Source: Sediminibacterium sp. (lineage in GTDB: Bacteria; Bacteroidota; Bacteroidia; Chitinophagales; Chitinophagaceae). Taken from it: a stretch of 64,000 nt of DNA. Positions 24,250-33,553 of this stretch are shown here, piece after piece. The stretch's first letter is position 1; each line of letters begins with the position of its first letter. Below the pieces are notes generated by a model that was not told where the DNA came from, ran no database searches, and was given only the letters and a program-made list of their open reading frames with translations. Both the position numbers and the translations under genes were made by a program. The stretch is from assembly GCA_016786865.1 (NCBI GenBank), contig JAEUVE010000019.1, positions 62,001 through 126,000 of the forward strand. Reading direction: 5' to 3'.

Positions 24250-24402
24250 CGCACTAATCAAATACCATAGCCATTAAACTTTATCCTTTGAGACAGCAAG
24301 ATAGAAATTAGGTTTCGATTATCAAGCTACTGCATAACCCTACACCGTTTTCAGAAGCCACTATTTTGAACAAAACATACAAGCAAAACGCAACGATTAG
24401 AT

Positions 24403-24438
24403 ATTCAAAAAAGCAAAAACGATTTTGCATTTTTGAAT
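24403..24438. repeat. Long AT-rich inverted repeat
   Basis: ATTCAAAAA-A-GCAAAA, loop ACGA, TTTTGC-A-TTTTTGAAT: 16 positions per arm that pair perfectly except one A-A. It is not followed by a T-run on the plus strand. It may be an operator or an RNA hairpin between the two divergent genes. Confidence 0.7.
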
Positions 24439-24520
24439 CAGCAGAAAACAGCAATAAAAATAGTTTGAGAAAAACAGCATTTACAAAACACCATAAGTAA
24501 AAACACTTAGCATTGTAAAA

Positions 24521-24528
24521 TACATTTG
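24521..24528 (+). promoter_or_regulatory. -7 promoter element before the MauE-like gene
   Basis: TACATTTG matches TAnnTTTG. It would give a leader of about 110 bases before the ATG at 24644. No -33 TTTG at the right distance. Confidence 0.4.
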
Positions 24529-24643
24529 CAAGAATGCGAAAATCTCATACCATAGTGTTAACTTAGTAGAACGATCCCTCACAACCGCTCCCCTATCTTA
24601 ATTACCTCCTTACCCGCACATTGATTTAATAAATACAAATTGT

Positions 24644-25105
24644 ATGAAAAAGTCAATCTGGCTGGAAGGCATTATTAGCCTATTTGTGCTGTTATGGTTG
24701 TATACCGGGCTTTCTAAATACATCGCCTTTGACTCCTTCAAACACGATATGTATAACCAGCCATTTCCGCATTGGTTTGAGAACATTGTAATTGCACTGC
24801 TTCCTCCCATTGAAATCATCACAACATTATTGTTACTCTTTAACAGAACAATACGAACAGGGTTATGGATTTCTTTGATATTGATGCTGCTATTTACCAT
24901 TTACGCCATAGCTATACTGGCTGGTGCTTTTGCCAAAACACCATGCGGTTGCGGTGGCGTTATCCGCTCGCTAAGCTGGCAGCAGCACCTTGTATTTAAT
25001 ATCGTATTCACCACTTTGGCAATAATCGCTTTACGCCTGCAAAATAAGAAGGACAACTATAAAATATTGTTTGCAAACAAAAGGGAACAGCCGAAAACCC
25101 TTTAA
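24644..25105 (+). CDS. MauE/DoxX-like membrane protein
   Basis: 153 residues with four membrane segments (about 8-25, 46-66, 73-96 and 115-133). A Cys pair (Cys101 and Cys103) in KTPCGCGGVIRSLSWQQH lies before the last one, the redox motif of the MauE-type family. Family members work in disulfide or thiol chemistry at the membrane. In Bacteroidota they often stand next to a small secreted protein and thioredoxin-like genes, as here. Start at the ATG following a 0.5-kb regulatory region. Confidence 0.8.
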   Translation: MKKSIWLEGIISLFVLLWLYTGLSKYIAFDSFKHDMYNQPFPHWFENIVIALLPPIEIITTLLLLFNRTIRTGLWISLILMLLFTIYAIAILAGAFAKTPCGCGGVIRSLSWQQHLVFNIVFTTLAIIALRLQNKKDNYKILFANKREQPKTL

Positions 25106-25143
25106 AAAAGTAGGCAATTTTGTTAACTACTAATTTTTTTGTC

Positions 25144-25455
25144 ATGAAAAGATTATCGTTTTTTGCCGCCTTTATTGCTATTGTATTAGTTGGTACTAGT
25201 TCCTTTAAATCGCAGGATAAACCAGCCGGCACTGTCTACGGCTTGCTATTAAACAATAATGGCGACCTTATTATTTATGATTTGACAGGACTAACTCAAG
25301 GCCCAACGGGCGACTATGACTGCGTTAATCAAGGGGATTGTAAAATTACCCTAACCTCTGGAACGCCCATACAAGACCCTGATGACGAAAGAAAATTTAC
25401 CGTTGAAGACGGCACCTATGACGTTGTAGAGGAGGGCACGTTCGTACTTAATTAG
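25144..25455 (+). CDS. Small secreted protein, DUF6520-like
   Basis: 103 residues from the ATG at 25144 (an in-frame codon at 25120 would put eight residues before the signal peptide and is rejected). N-terminal signal (MKRLSFFAAFIAIVLVGTSS), then a short acidic mature part with a Cys pair in YDCVNQGDCKIT. The signal peptide plus short C-x6-C mature region is typical of the small DUF6520-type proteins that accompany MauE-like proteins in Bacteroidota. Function unknown. Family call is from memory of the pattern only. Confidence 0.6.
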   Translation: MKRLSFFAAFIAIVLVGTSSFKSQDKPAGTVYGLLLNNNGDLIIYDLTGLTQGPTGDYDCVNQGDCKITLTSGTPIQDPDDERKFTVEDGTYDVVEEGTFVLN

Positions 25456-25497
25456 AGAGTCTATCGTCACGTTATGCCCACCTAACCGGACAAGTTT

Positions 25498-27090
25498 TTA
25501 CTTCTCTGCTAATGCCAACTCTATAGTTCTTGTGAGTCCTTCGACTCCTCCCTGCCTTAAATCTACTCTATTATTACTAAAAATAAAGCCATTTTTGCCA
25601 ACTAAAATAGGTCTGGGAGCACCGGTCACCTGGTAAAATTTGCAAGCGGGATGATCGTATCCTTTCCCATCAGTATAGAGGTTGATCATTTTAGATGAGG
25701 TATAGATTCCTTTTTTAATTGAATTCAACCATTGATCCTTATTACTATCAACACATATCGTCATAAAAACAACTTTATCGTTATTTGCAAACTTTTTCTC
25801 CACTTTTGAAACTGTGGATTTATAATAATGCGCACAAGCCGTACATCCCGTAAACCAATAATCAATAAATACCACTTTCCCCAGGTAGTCAGAAAGCTTA
25901 ACCAAACTACCCGTAGCGTCACGAAGCTGAAAATCATAAGCTTTAGTGCCATTTGAATAAGCAACAAGGAAATCATTTAATTCTGTCAGGCAATTAGAAG
26001 TGTTTATTATTTGTTGAGCTTCTTTCACAAGAGCCATCCCTGCTTCGCTTCTGGATAAAATTGTTTGATACGTCAGTTTCAAATATGCGGTTAATATCTT
26101 ATCTCGAAGCTCACTATTATAATGTAGTTTAATTGTGTCATAGGTATTGAGTACATTCTTATTTATATTAATGTTAGCCTTGTTTGCAAACAAGCCGGCT
26201 TTAAAATAATAATAATACTCTGCAGCCAAAGGTGCAAAATTGAATGATCGTTTTTTTGCTTCATACGATACACTCAAGGTTGATTTTTTCATTTTAGAAA
26301 CATAAGAACGATAAGCATTGCCATAAAATGTTGTATCAGAATCAGGATGACTGGCTCTCATATAGTTTTTAAACCAGAATATTCGTTCTCTTTCGTAATC
26401 CGCCTCTGCATCCGCTTGTAGGATTTGATACGCATGAATAGACAATTTATGCTTGTATTTTTCAATAATCTCAAAGGCTGCCTGCTTTGCAGAATCGCAG
26501 TGATTATTGTCTTGAAATATTCCATGTTTATTTACAACAATACCAACAGTAGATCTAAATGCAAGCACTTTTAAATCCGCCTCATAACGGCATGCATACT
26601 TCTCAGACCCCTTTCCAGAAAATTGAAACAAAGGCTCGTAATGAGTTTGCTTACCATTTTTCAATTTATGCTCATAAGGAAAATAATGGTAATAATTAAT
26701 ATATGATACCGGACGGCTAACATCGGGATTATTTTGCATTTGAATCATTACATCGTCACTTGGTTCAGCCAGAAAATGATTTATAATAAAATTTGGATAT
26801 GACAAACCTGTTTTATCAACGAAAAGACTGAAGTGCACTGGATGATCAATCCCTTCTATAACAAAAACATATTTTCCGTTTTCGCTTTTTCTTAAATTAT
26901 ATTTTCTGTCAGGGTAGTTTATATCGCCTGATCCGTCATATAGATACAAATTAACACTATCAGGTTGCTGATCATCTGTAATATTGACAGTCAGTCTTAC
27001 ACTTTTCGAAGGCAAATTTGACGTAGTCTGAGCGAATGATGTACCAATAGTTACTATAAAGTATATTAGTAAAAGGGCATAATATTTCAT
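25498..27090 (-). CDS. TlpA-like thioredoxin-domain protein with large N-terminal region
   Basis: 530 residues. Signal peptide (about 1-20, ALLLIYFIVTIGTSFA), a large N-terminal region (about 25-380) of beta and helical character, and a C-terminal TlpA/AhpC-type thioredoxin domain (about 385-528): FQLRDATGSLVKLSDYLG, VVFIDYWFTGCTACAHYYKS (C-x-x-C present) and GAPRPILVGKNGFI with the cis-Pro. Periplasmic disulfide reductase or thiol oxidoreductase. It lies 81 bases downstream of susD on the same strand, an arrangement common for SusCD loci. Confidence 0.85.
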   Translation of the reverse strand: MKYYALLLIYFIVTIGTSFAQTTSNLPSKSVRLTVNITDDQQPDSVNLYLYDGSGDINYPDRKYNLRKSENGKYVFVIEGIDHPVHFSLFVDKTGLSYPNFIINHFLAEPSDDVMIQMQNNPDVSRPVSYINYYHYFPYEHKLKNGKQTHYEPLFQFSGKGSEKYACRYEADLKVLAFRSTVGIVVNKHGIFQDNNHCDSAKQAAFEIIEKYKHKLSIHAYQILQADAEADYERERIFWFKNYMRASHPDSDTTFYGNAYRSYVSKMKKSTLSVSYEAKKRSFNFAPLAAEYYYYFKAGLFANKANININKNVLNTYDTIKLHYNSELRDKILTAYLKLTYQTILSRSEAGMALVKEAQQIINTSNCLTELNDFLVAYSNGTKAYDFQLRDATGSLVKLSDYLGKVVFIDYWFTGCTACAHYYKSTVSKVEKKFANNDKVVFMTICVDSNKDQWLNSIKKGIYTSSKMINLYTDGKGYDHPACKFYQVTGAPRPILVGKNGFIFSNNRVDLRQGGVEGLTRTIELALAEK

Positions 27091-27171
27091 ATGACAAGGA
27101 TTAATAGTTGTAATTAAGTTTATTAACTAAGTACCCACAAGGTTGGGGATAATATAAATTGAAATATGTCA

Positions 27172-28545
27172 TTACCTCGGATTCTGCACAAGACCAGATA
27201 GCTGAATTTCATCAGGTGGTATTGGCAATGCATATTTGGGGTCATTAGGAGCTAATGTATAAGTCACACCACTGACGATACGTTTAATCGTAATTGCAAA
27301 TTGGGGCTCCTGGTTCAGTCTTCTTAAATCCATCCACCGCAATCCCCTAAAACATAATTCCTTCCGCCTTTCTGTTAGGATTTTTATTAATGCCTCATTC
27401 GAACTTATAGCTGTTTGATTTACATAGGTAGTAGTCCCATTAGTATTTTTCCTCCATCTGGTTTTTAACAAATCATTCAAATCTTTCATGGCAGATGCCG
27501 TATTTCCATACCGTGCATAGCATTCAGCTCGCACCAGGTACATTTCATCAATAGCTGGACCATTTGCAAAGTTATTGGCATAGATACCTTTGAAGCTGTA
27601 AGTATTATTCGTTGTATTCAGTCTGAAAAATAACAACTTTCTCAAATCGTTACTAGTGTAAGAATTAAACAAGAAAGTATCTATCCTTTGATTAGTCAGA
27701 GTAATCGGAGATGAGGCTAACGAAGAAGCATAAAGAGCTTCAGAAAAAACTCTAGAGTTTGCAATAAAGGGACTATTTGAACTTGCGCTTAATGTATTAT
27801 AGTCAACAAGTGTATTATTTATCTGCAGGGAACTATCTGCATATTTGCCGGCTTGAACAAAATCATGCATAGTGAGACAAACTCTTGCAAGCATCCCATA
27901 AGCAGTTGCTTTTGTCGGGTAATTAGCATTTTGCGTAGTGGTAGGCAATAAACTGGCACTCAGCTTCAAATCTGACAAGATCTGGTCAAACACTTCCTTA
28001 ACACTAGCCCTAGTTGACTTCTCCGAAAGATTTGTTGTTAATTTTAATGGTATACCAAGATCTTTAGAACTGCTAGTTGGATTATAAGGCTGGCCCCATC
28101 CTTCTTCAATTGTAAAATGCCCAAATGAACGTATAAACAATGCCCTTCCTATGAGATTATTTTTTTGCTCTAAGTCACCTGAGTTAGTTATATTGATTCT
28201 ATTAATTCCATCAAGGACAATATTGGCTATGTAAATGGTCGAATATACACGGCTCCAGTCCGAGATATTTAAGCCTTTATATATGTCTCTTTCCCAAATA
28301 TAGGATGCACGATTGGTAGGACTAAGAGTTAAAAAATAGCTGGAATCAAGGTAATAGTCATCACAGCCTTGATCCGGCAGATATGGATATACAGATTGAA
28401 AAACGTTATTTGCTTCCAGAAGACTATTGTAATCTTCAAAAGTTTTTGGTATAACCAATGACTGATCTGGTTTTTTTTCGAGGTATTTTTGACATCCGAT
28501 AAAAAAAAAGAAAAAAAATATTATAATATAGATGATAGGTTTCAT
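27172..28545 (-). CDS. SusD/RagB-family outer-membrane lipoprotein
   Basis: 457 residues. Signal peptide with lipobox Cys (IIIFFFFFFIGCQKYLEK, Cys at about 18), then TPR-rich SusD fold (SusD_RagB, with the C-terminal ITERRKELCFRGLRWMDLRR signature). It forms the lid of the SusC pore and binds substrate at the cell surface. At 457 residues it is in the normal range, at the short end. Starts 21 bases after susC. Substrate unknown; the linked thioredoxin and MauE-type genes do not point to a glycan, and no glycoside hydrolase is linked. Confidence 0.95.
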   Translation of the reverse strand: MKPIIYIIIFFFFFFIGCQKYLEKKPDQSLVIPKTFEDYNSLLEANNVFQSVYPYLPDQGCDDYYLDSSYFLTLSPTNRASYIWERDIYKGLNISDWSRVYSTIYIANIVLDGINRINITNSGDLEQKNNLIGRALFIRSFGHFTIEEGWGQPYNPTSSSKDLGIPLKLTTNLSEKSTRASVKEVFDQILSDLKLSASLLPTTTQNANYPTKATAYGMLARVCLTMHDFVQAGKYADSSLQINNTLVDYNTLSASSNSPFIANSRVFSEALYASSLASSPITLTNQRIDTFLFNSYTSNDLRKLLFFRLNTTNNTYSFKGIYANNFANGPAIDEMYLVRAECYARYGNTASAMKDLNDLLKTRWRKNTNGTTTYVNQTAISSNEALIKILTERRKELCFRGLRWMDLRRLNQEPQFAITIKRIVSGVTYTLAPNDPKYALPIPPDEIQLSGLVQNPR

Positions 28546-28566
28546 GACAGATAAAGTTTAATATGT

Positions 28567-31500
28567 TCAGAATTCAATCTTTACACCTACAGCGTAAGAT
28601 GTTTGTTTTTTTTGTGTTGAGTTGGGATCCTCTGGATCTATACCCTTTTCGCTAGCTTTATATAGGTATCCAACATTAGAAACTGTTGAATATATCTGTA
28701 TGCTTTGAATAAAGTCTTTGCCACGCTCACTTTTAGGTAAAATTGAGTAAGCTAATCTAATATCATGTAAACGTAGGTAATCGCCCTTTTCAATAAGCAC
28801 TTCTGAATAATTATAAAAAATATCTCGGTTGGAATTTACAGGGTAAACCATCGATGGAATGTTCGCTTTCAGTTCATCACCTGTTTTTTGCCAGCGAGAA
28901 AGATAATCCTGAGCACCTGCGGAAGAGCCAGAAAAAAGGTTGCCATAATTTACTGATGATTTCCTAAACACAAATCCGAGTTTGTAGATAATATTAAAGG
29001 ATACAGACAAATTCCTGTAATTAAGTGTATTCAGGAGGTTTCCAAAGAAAGGTGGCACAGATCGCCCGCTATATACCATATCAGAAATATCTACAGAGTT
29101 AACGATCGAAGTATAATTTTTCGATATAGCCTTATTGAATATACCCTGAGGATCTCCTGTAGCTGGATCAAGACCAGCCCACCTGTAACTATAAACAGCA
29201 GATACAGGATTTCCAATTATGGGACTAAATCCACCAGAACCAGCGCCACTACTAGAAACAACATAAGCATTGATACTGGAAAGTTTATTTTTAAAATCAG
29301 TAACCCAGTCATGCGAATAGGAAAAATTCAAGTTACTAATCCACTCTATTTTGCCGAAATGATCGCGATAATTAAGTGAAAGTTCCCACCCTTCACCCCG
29401 GATATCCGCACTATTAGTTTTAAAGCTGGTTATACCTGCTGATTGTGGGAGTGTTGTTACGCCAATAAGTTCATTTCCCTTTTTGGTAAAATATTCGATT
29501 GAACCTGAAAGTTTGTTACTTACAGTTCCAAAATCGACTCCAACATTGAAGGTTCGGACTTGCTCCCATCCTAAATCGGGATTAGGTGAGTTATTTACCT
29601 GGCTATAAGGAATATTGAAAATATTCGTTGCAACCTGTCTGATTGTCAACAGTGCAGCCGTACTATAATCGATATTACCTTGAAACCCGTATGTTGCCCT
29701 GAAACGAAGTGAAGGTAGCCATTTGACTTTATAAAATAATTCCCTTGAGATATCCCAGGCAATACCTGAAGACCATAATGGTTTCCATTTATTATTGGTG
29801 CTTACACCGAATTGATTTGATCCGTCTCTCCTCACACTGGCACTAAATGTATACCTGCCTTTGTAAGTATAGGCGGCATTTCCAAATATGGATACAGCCC
29901 TTTGTGTACGATCATAATTACCATAACTGTTAGGAATAGCCTGACTAGTGCCAGTTATAAAGTTGGGGAAAACATTTACATAATCTACAGGAACACTTGT
30001 TAAATTATCTTGATTATAGCCGTATGTGCGGAAATTATAGCCGTTATTAATTAATTCACGAGTCTCGGCAGCGACTAGCCCATTCAAAGCATGTACCCCT
30101 TGCCAGTTATTAGAATAGGTTAACTGACCTCGTAAACCTTGAGAAGTATAAATAGCATTTGATATGTCTAAAATCCCTCCATTTGGAATTGCTCTAGTCA
30201 CTACTCCAGAAACATAATTAATGCTTGAATATCGGTTTATCAGATCTCTTGTAAAAAAAGATTGCTCATCATTTAATGTGCGGTCATCGGTGTTTCCCTT
30301 TTCGTAAGAATATCTGAGTGATGCAGAAAGCGACTTGGTTATTCGATATCTAAATTCTGAGTTTAGTCGCAAAGAGTTACTAACAGTTCTACTCATTGAA
30401 TGTAGCATATCATCCAGTGGATAATATTTCCAGTTCAGCAATCTGCCTCCACCTGCAGTATCAGTATAAGTATCTCGATACCGACCAATTGAAAGCGGGC
30501 GGCCATTTTCATCAGCCAACCTTGCGTATGGGTAAGTAGACGTAATAGAACCAGGAGAGTTAACTTTTGTTTGCACATACCATAACGAGAGGCTAATTTC
30601 TACCTTATTTTTTAAAAGTGAGTATGTATTATTGGCGCTAATAGTGAAGCGCTGGTAATCGTTCAAAACTGTTCCGTTTAAGTTTTTATCTAACCCGATT
30701 GATACGAAATATTTTTGACTAGCACTACCACCAGAAATATTTAATGCGTATTGCTGATTTACTGACTGTCGGTAATAATGCTTTAAAAGATCATTTCTAA
30801 GATCGTAACGCTTGAAATCATCAATTTGACGAGACGAATCACTTGCGGATATTAATCCATTTCTCTTGTTTAACAATGTTTCTACAACCGGAGTCAACCG
30901 GGGTTTTTGCGTAGAAGTTATGATATTGTTATAATAGCCTTTGCTAAATAAATAAATTTCAAGATCAACATAGTCACTACCAGTCAACTGTGCGTTCGGT
31001 ATATATAAGTTGGGTTTGTCAGTGAATCGAACATTTGTATTAAATGTTAACCTTGCGCTCTGATTGTATTTTCCTTTCTTGGTAGTAATCACTATTACAC
31101 CATTTCCTGCCAATACTCCCCAGATGGAAGCAGCAGACGCATCTTTCAATACAGTAATATTTTCTATATCATTGGGATTGATGCTGTTGAGGTCTCCATC
31201 AAAAGGAAAATTATCTAAGACAATAAGCGGCTGGTTATTTGCTACAATTGTACTCGCACTTCGTATAGACGCTGCATTTCTTGGATCCGTTTTCGGAGAA
31301 ATAAGTAAACCAGAAGTTGTTCCATTGATCCGTGAAATAATATCGGTGGATACGGTCCGATCAATGATTTGATTATTGATAAACCCAAAACTACCAGTGG
31401 CACGTTCCTTTGGAATTTCCTGAATTCCTGTGTTCACTGGGGTATTTACAACGATTTCTTCTAAATTATTGATCTTCCCTTTCAGTGTTACAGCGATGCT

Positions 31501-32133
31501 ATTCGATTTCCCTGACTGTACCCTCATTTCAAAGGTCTGCAGATTAACACTACTGAATACCAGAATCGCGTTATCCTCCACACCTTTGAGTTCAAATTCT
31601 CCATGATCATTTGTATAAGTCCCTTTGTTCACTCCTTTTACCCTTACAGAAACCCCAACAGCAGGCTCTCCTTTCTCATTCACTACCCTACCCTTAACGG
31701 TAATGGGTTGTGCGGCTTCACTGTTTTGTGCGGCCTTTGTTGCCGCTGGCAACTTTCCCATGGATCGCTCTTTTACGCTAATAATTTTTCCATTGAGCGT
31801 ATAAGTGAGTTGGTCCTGGTGCCTGAAGATTTCTGCCAGCACTTCTTCCACTGGCGTATCAGCTACTTCAATGGATACAGGCCTTCCCTTGGCCTTTACC
31901 AGGGTTTCATCAAACACCAGCCCATAGGCTGATTGCTTCTTAATCAATTTCAGCACCTTCTCCAATGGGGCTGCCTTTTCCTTCAGGGTAACCTGGGCAA
32001 CGGCATTGGGTCGGGCGACTACCTGCAATACAAGCAGGATCATTAAGGCTGACATTTTCATGATGCGCAGCATTTGGGTAAATGGCCCAAAATTAATTTG
32101 ATGGCCAAAAGCAGTTGAATGCATACTTTGCAT
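28567..32133 (-). CDS. SusC/RagA-family TonB-dependent transporter with STN domain
   Basis: 1188 residues. Signal region (about 25-47, after a long N-terminal stretch; a later start at MKMSALMILL is possible), an STN domain (about 50-115, APLEKVLKLIKKQSAYGLVF), a CarboxypepD_reg-like beta domain (about 145-220), a plug (about 235-350, VLKDASAASIWGVLAGNGVI) and an outer-membrane barrel ending in VGVKIEF. STN domains signal occupancy to FecR in the inner membrane, which fits the adjacent fecR and ECF sigma genes. The gene seems mosaic in base composition: the sampled 60-base line at 31981 has 34 G+C, that at 30601 only 20. Confidence 0.95.
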   Translation of the reverse strand: MQSMHSTAFGHQINFGPFTQMLRIMKMSALMILLVLQVVARPNAVAQVTLKEKAAPLEKVLKLIKKQSAYGLVFDETLVKAKGRPVSIEVADTPVEEVLAEIFRHQDQLTYTLNGKIISVKERSMGKLPAATKAAQNSEAAQPITVKGRVVNEKGEPAVGVSVRVKGVNKGTYTNDHGEFELKGVEDNAILVFSSVNLQTFEMRVQSGKSNSIAVTLKGKINNLEEIVVNTPVNTGIQEIPKERATGSFGFINNQIIDRTVSTDIISRINGTTSGLLISPKTDPRNAASIRSASTIVANNQPLIVLDNFPFDGDLNSINPNDIENITVLKDASAASIWGVLAGNGVIVITTKKGKYNQSARLTFNTNVRFTDKPNLYIPNAQLTGSDYVDLEIYLFSKGYYNNIITSTQKPRLTPVVETLLNKRNGLISASDSSRQIDDFKRYDLRNDLLKHYYRQSVNQQYALNISGGSASQKYFVSIGLDKNLNGTVLNDYQRFTISANNTYSLLKNKVEISLSLWYVQTKVNSPGSITSTYPYARLADENGRPLSIGRYRDTYTDTAGGGRLLNWKYYPLDDMLHSMSRTVSNSLRLNSEFRYRITKSLSASLRYSYEKGNTDDRTLNDEQSFFTRDLINRYSSINYVSGVVTRAIPNGGILDISNAIYTSQGLRGQLTYSNNWQGVHALNGLVAAETRELINNGYNFRTYGYNQDNLTSVPVDYVNVFPNFITGTSQAIPNSYGNYDRTQRAVSIFGNAAYTYKGRYTFSASVRRDGSNQFGVSTNNKWKPLWSSGIAWDISRELFYKVKWLPSLRFRATYGFQGNIDYSTAALLTIRQVATNIFNIPYSQVNNSPNPDLGWEQVRTFNVGVDFGTVSNKLSGSIEYFTKKGNELIGVTTLPQSAGITSFKTNSADIRGEGWELSLNYRDHFGKIEWISNLNFSYSHDWVTDFKNKLSSINAYVVSSSGAGSGGFSPIIGNPVSAVYSYRWAGLDPATGDPQGIFNKAISKNYTSIVNSVDISDMVYSGRSVPPFFGNLLNTLNYRNLSVSFNIIYKLGFVFRKSSVNYGNLFSGSSAGAQDYLSRWQKTGDELKANIPSMVYPVNSNRDIFYNYSEVLIEKGDYLRLHDIRLAYSILPKSERGKDFIQSIQIYSTVSNVGYLYKASEKGIDPEDPNSTQKKQTSYAVGVKIEF

Positions 32134-32260
32134 GTGGTTTGAGCCCGTTCTTCACAGGCGGTTAAGCAATGATGATTCCTTCGTAGATATTGGTTGCCTG
32201 CTCAAATCATTGCCGTAAGTGGGTGCCTCCGCTTACGGTTTTTTATTGAGCAATATTGTT

Positions 32261-33460
32261 TTACGGATGAACCGTTAGTGTTCTCTTCGTTGCATCATAC
32301 GTATAGCGCAGCTGATTGTCTTCCAGTATCGACTTCAACACATCCTGCAGGGAAGCACTTCTTGGCGCATCCAGGTAAAATCGTTTATTGCCCAGGCTTC
32401 CCTTCACTTCGGCATGTATATCGTACCACCGTTCCAGTTCCCGAAGTACCACACCCAGATCTGCATTGGTAAAATAGGTCGCACCATTTTTCCAGGCCAT
32501 CACCTGTTCTAAATCAACCGAGGTCTCCAATGTAACAGTTTGATTTACCTGCGCCTGCTGTCCTGGTTTCAAACGTAGTCTGCCACTTAATTTTTGCACT
32601 TCCACTGCGCCCTCCAGTAAAGTCACTTTATAGGCGGCTTCATTATCGTAGGCATTCACATTAAAATGCGTACCCAGCACTTTAATATCCATTCCATTGT
32701 GTAACACATAAAAAGGCCTGGCCGCATCATGCGCCACTTCAAAATAGGCTTCGCCGGTCATGTTCACTTTTCTGGTTTGCCCTGCTACAAAAGCAATCGG
32801 ATAAGTAATGGAAGAAGCTGCGTTCAGCCATACCCTGCTTCCATCGCTTAACGTCATATTGATCGGCTGACTGCCGCGCGGGTTGGTGAGCGTATGATAT
32901 GCAATGGCTGCTGCCTCGCCGGAATAACGAATCTGTCCATTGGCCAGTTTCACCAATTTCACTGCTCCCATTGCAGCCAATTGGCCGTTGTTTGCACTGT
33001 CCAGGTAAATGGTTTTTCCGTTCTCCAGTGTAATCATGGCCCGGTTCTTCTCCGGCGCTTTCACAGCTGCAATTGGCGCAGCGGTTGTTCCGGCCGGTTG
33101 TTTCGGCTGTAATAAAAAATAAGCAGCCGTACCCGCAACCAAAAGGATCGCAGCAGCGGCTGCCCAACGAATCCTTCGGAACAACGAACTGCTTTTTCTG
33201 AATGATGCTCCCTTACTTTGCGCACCCCCCAGTATTTGGGGAAGCTTGCTTCGTAAGCGTTCCAGTACATCAGGTGCAATTTCTCCCTCCTCCACCTTTA
33301 TTTTGTGCAGCGTTCCTTCCATCAACTCCATGGCAAGGCCATGGTAGGCCGGCTCATCAATCAATTCGGTAAGCAGGAGCAAATCTTCACGGCTGTAGCG
33401 GTTTTCGATAAATCGCTGCAGCAGAATAGCAAATTCTTCAGGTGTATAGCGGGGTTCCAA
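32261..33460 (-). CDS. FecR-family anti-sigma regulator
   Basis: 399 residues. Cytoplasmic N-terminal part (about 1-90, EEFAILLQRFIENRYSRED), one membrane segment (about 93-114), FecR domain (about 180-275, ITLENGKTIYLDSA ... GEAYFEVAHDAARPFYV) and a C-terminal DUF4974 STN-like domain (about 330-399, ATYFTNADLGVVLRELERWY). It passes the signal from the STN domain of the adjacent SusC protein to the sigma factor. It lies between the sigma gene and susC on the same strand. Confidence 0.95.
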   Translation of the reverse strand: MEPRYTPEEFAILLQRFIENRYSREDLLLLTELIDEPAYHGLAMELMEGTLHKIKVEEGEIAPDVLERLRSKLPQILGGAQSKGASFRKSSSLFRRIRWAAAAAILLVAGTAAYFLLQPKQPAGTTAAPIAAVKAPEKNRAMITLENGKTIYLDSANNGQLAAMGAVKLVKLANGQIRYSGEAAAIAYHTLTNPRGSQPINMTLSDGSRVWLNAASSITYPIAFVAGQTRKVNMTGEAYFEVAHDAARPFYVLHNGMDIKVLGTHFNVNAYDNEAAYKVTLLEGAVEVQKLSGRLRLKPGQQAQVNQTVTLETSVDLEQVMAWKNGATYFTNADLGVVLRELERWYDIHAEVKGSLGNKRFYLDAPRSASLQDVLKSILEDNQLRYTYDATKRTLTVHP

Positions 33461-33553
33461 AGAGGTGTTTATAAGTAAGACGTGGCTGAGGAAAAAGCGT
33501 AGGGTTCTAATGTGAACTTTTTGCTAATTTTTTTTCCTGACTTTTGGCCCACC

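Larger units (their letters stand above)
24161..24643. other. AT-rich intergenic region between divergent genes
   Basis: About 0.5 kb between the pseudo-receiver gene and the MauE-like gene. It contains a minus-strand terminator (24214-24249), a 36-bp AT-rich inverted repeat (24403-24438) and a -7 promoter element facing the MauE-like gene (24521-24528). No protein-coding gene seen. Confidence 0.6.
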
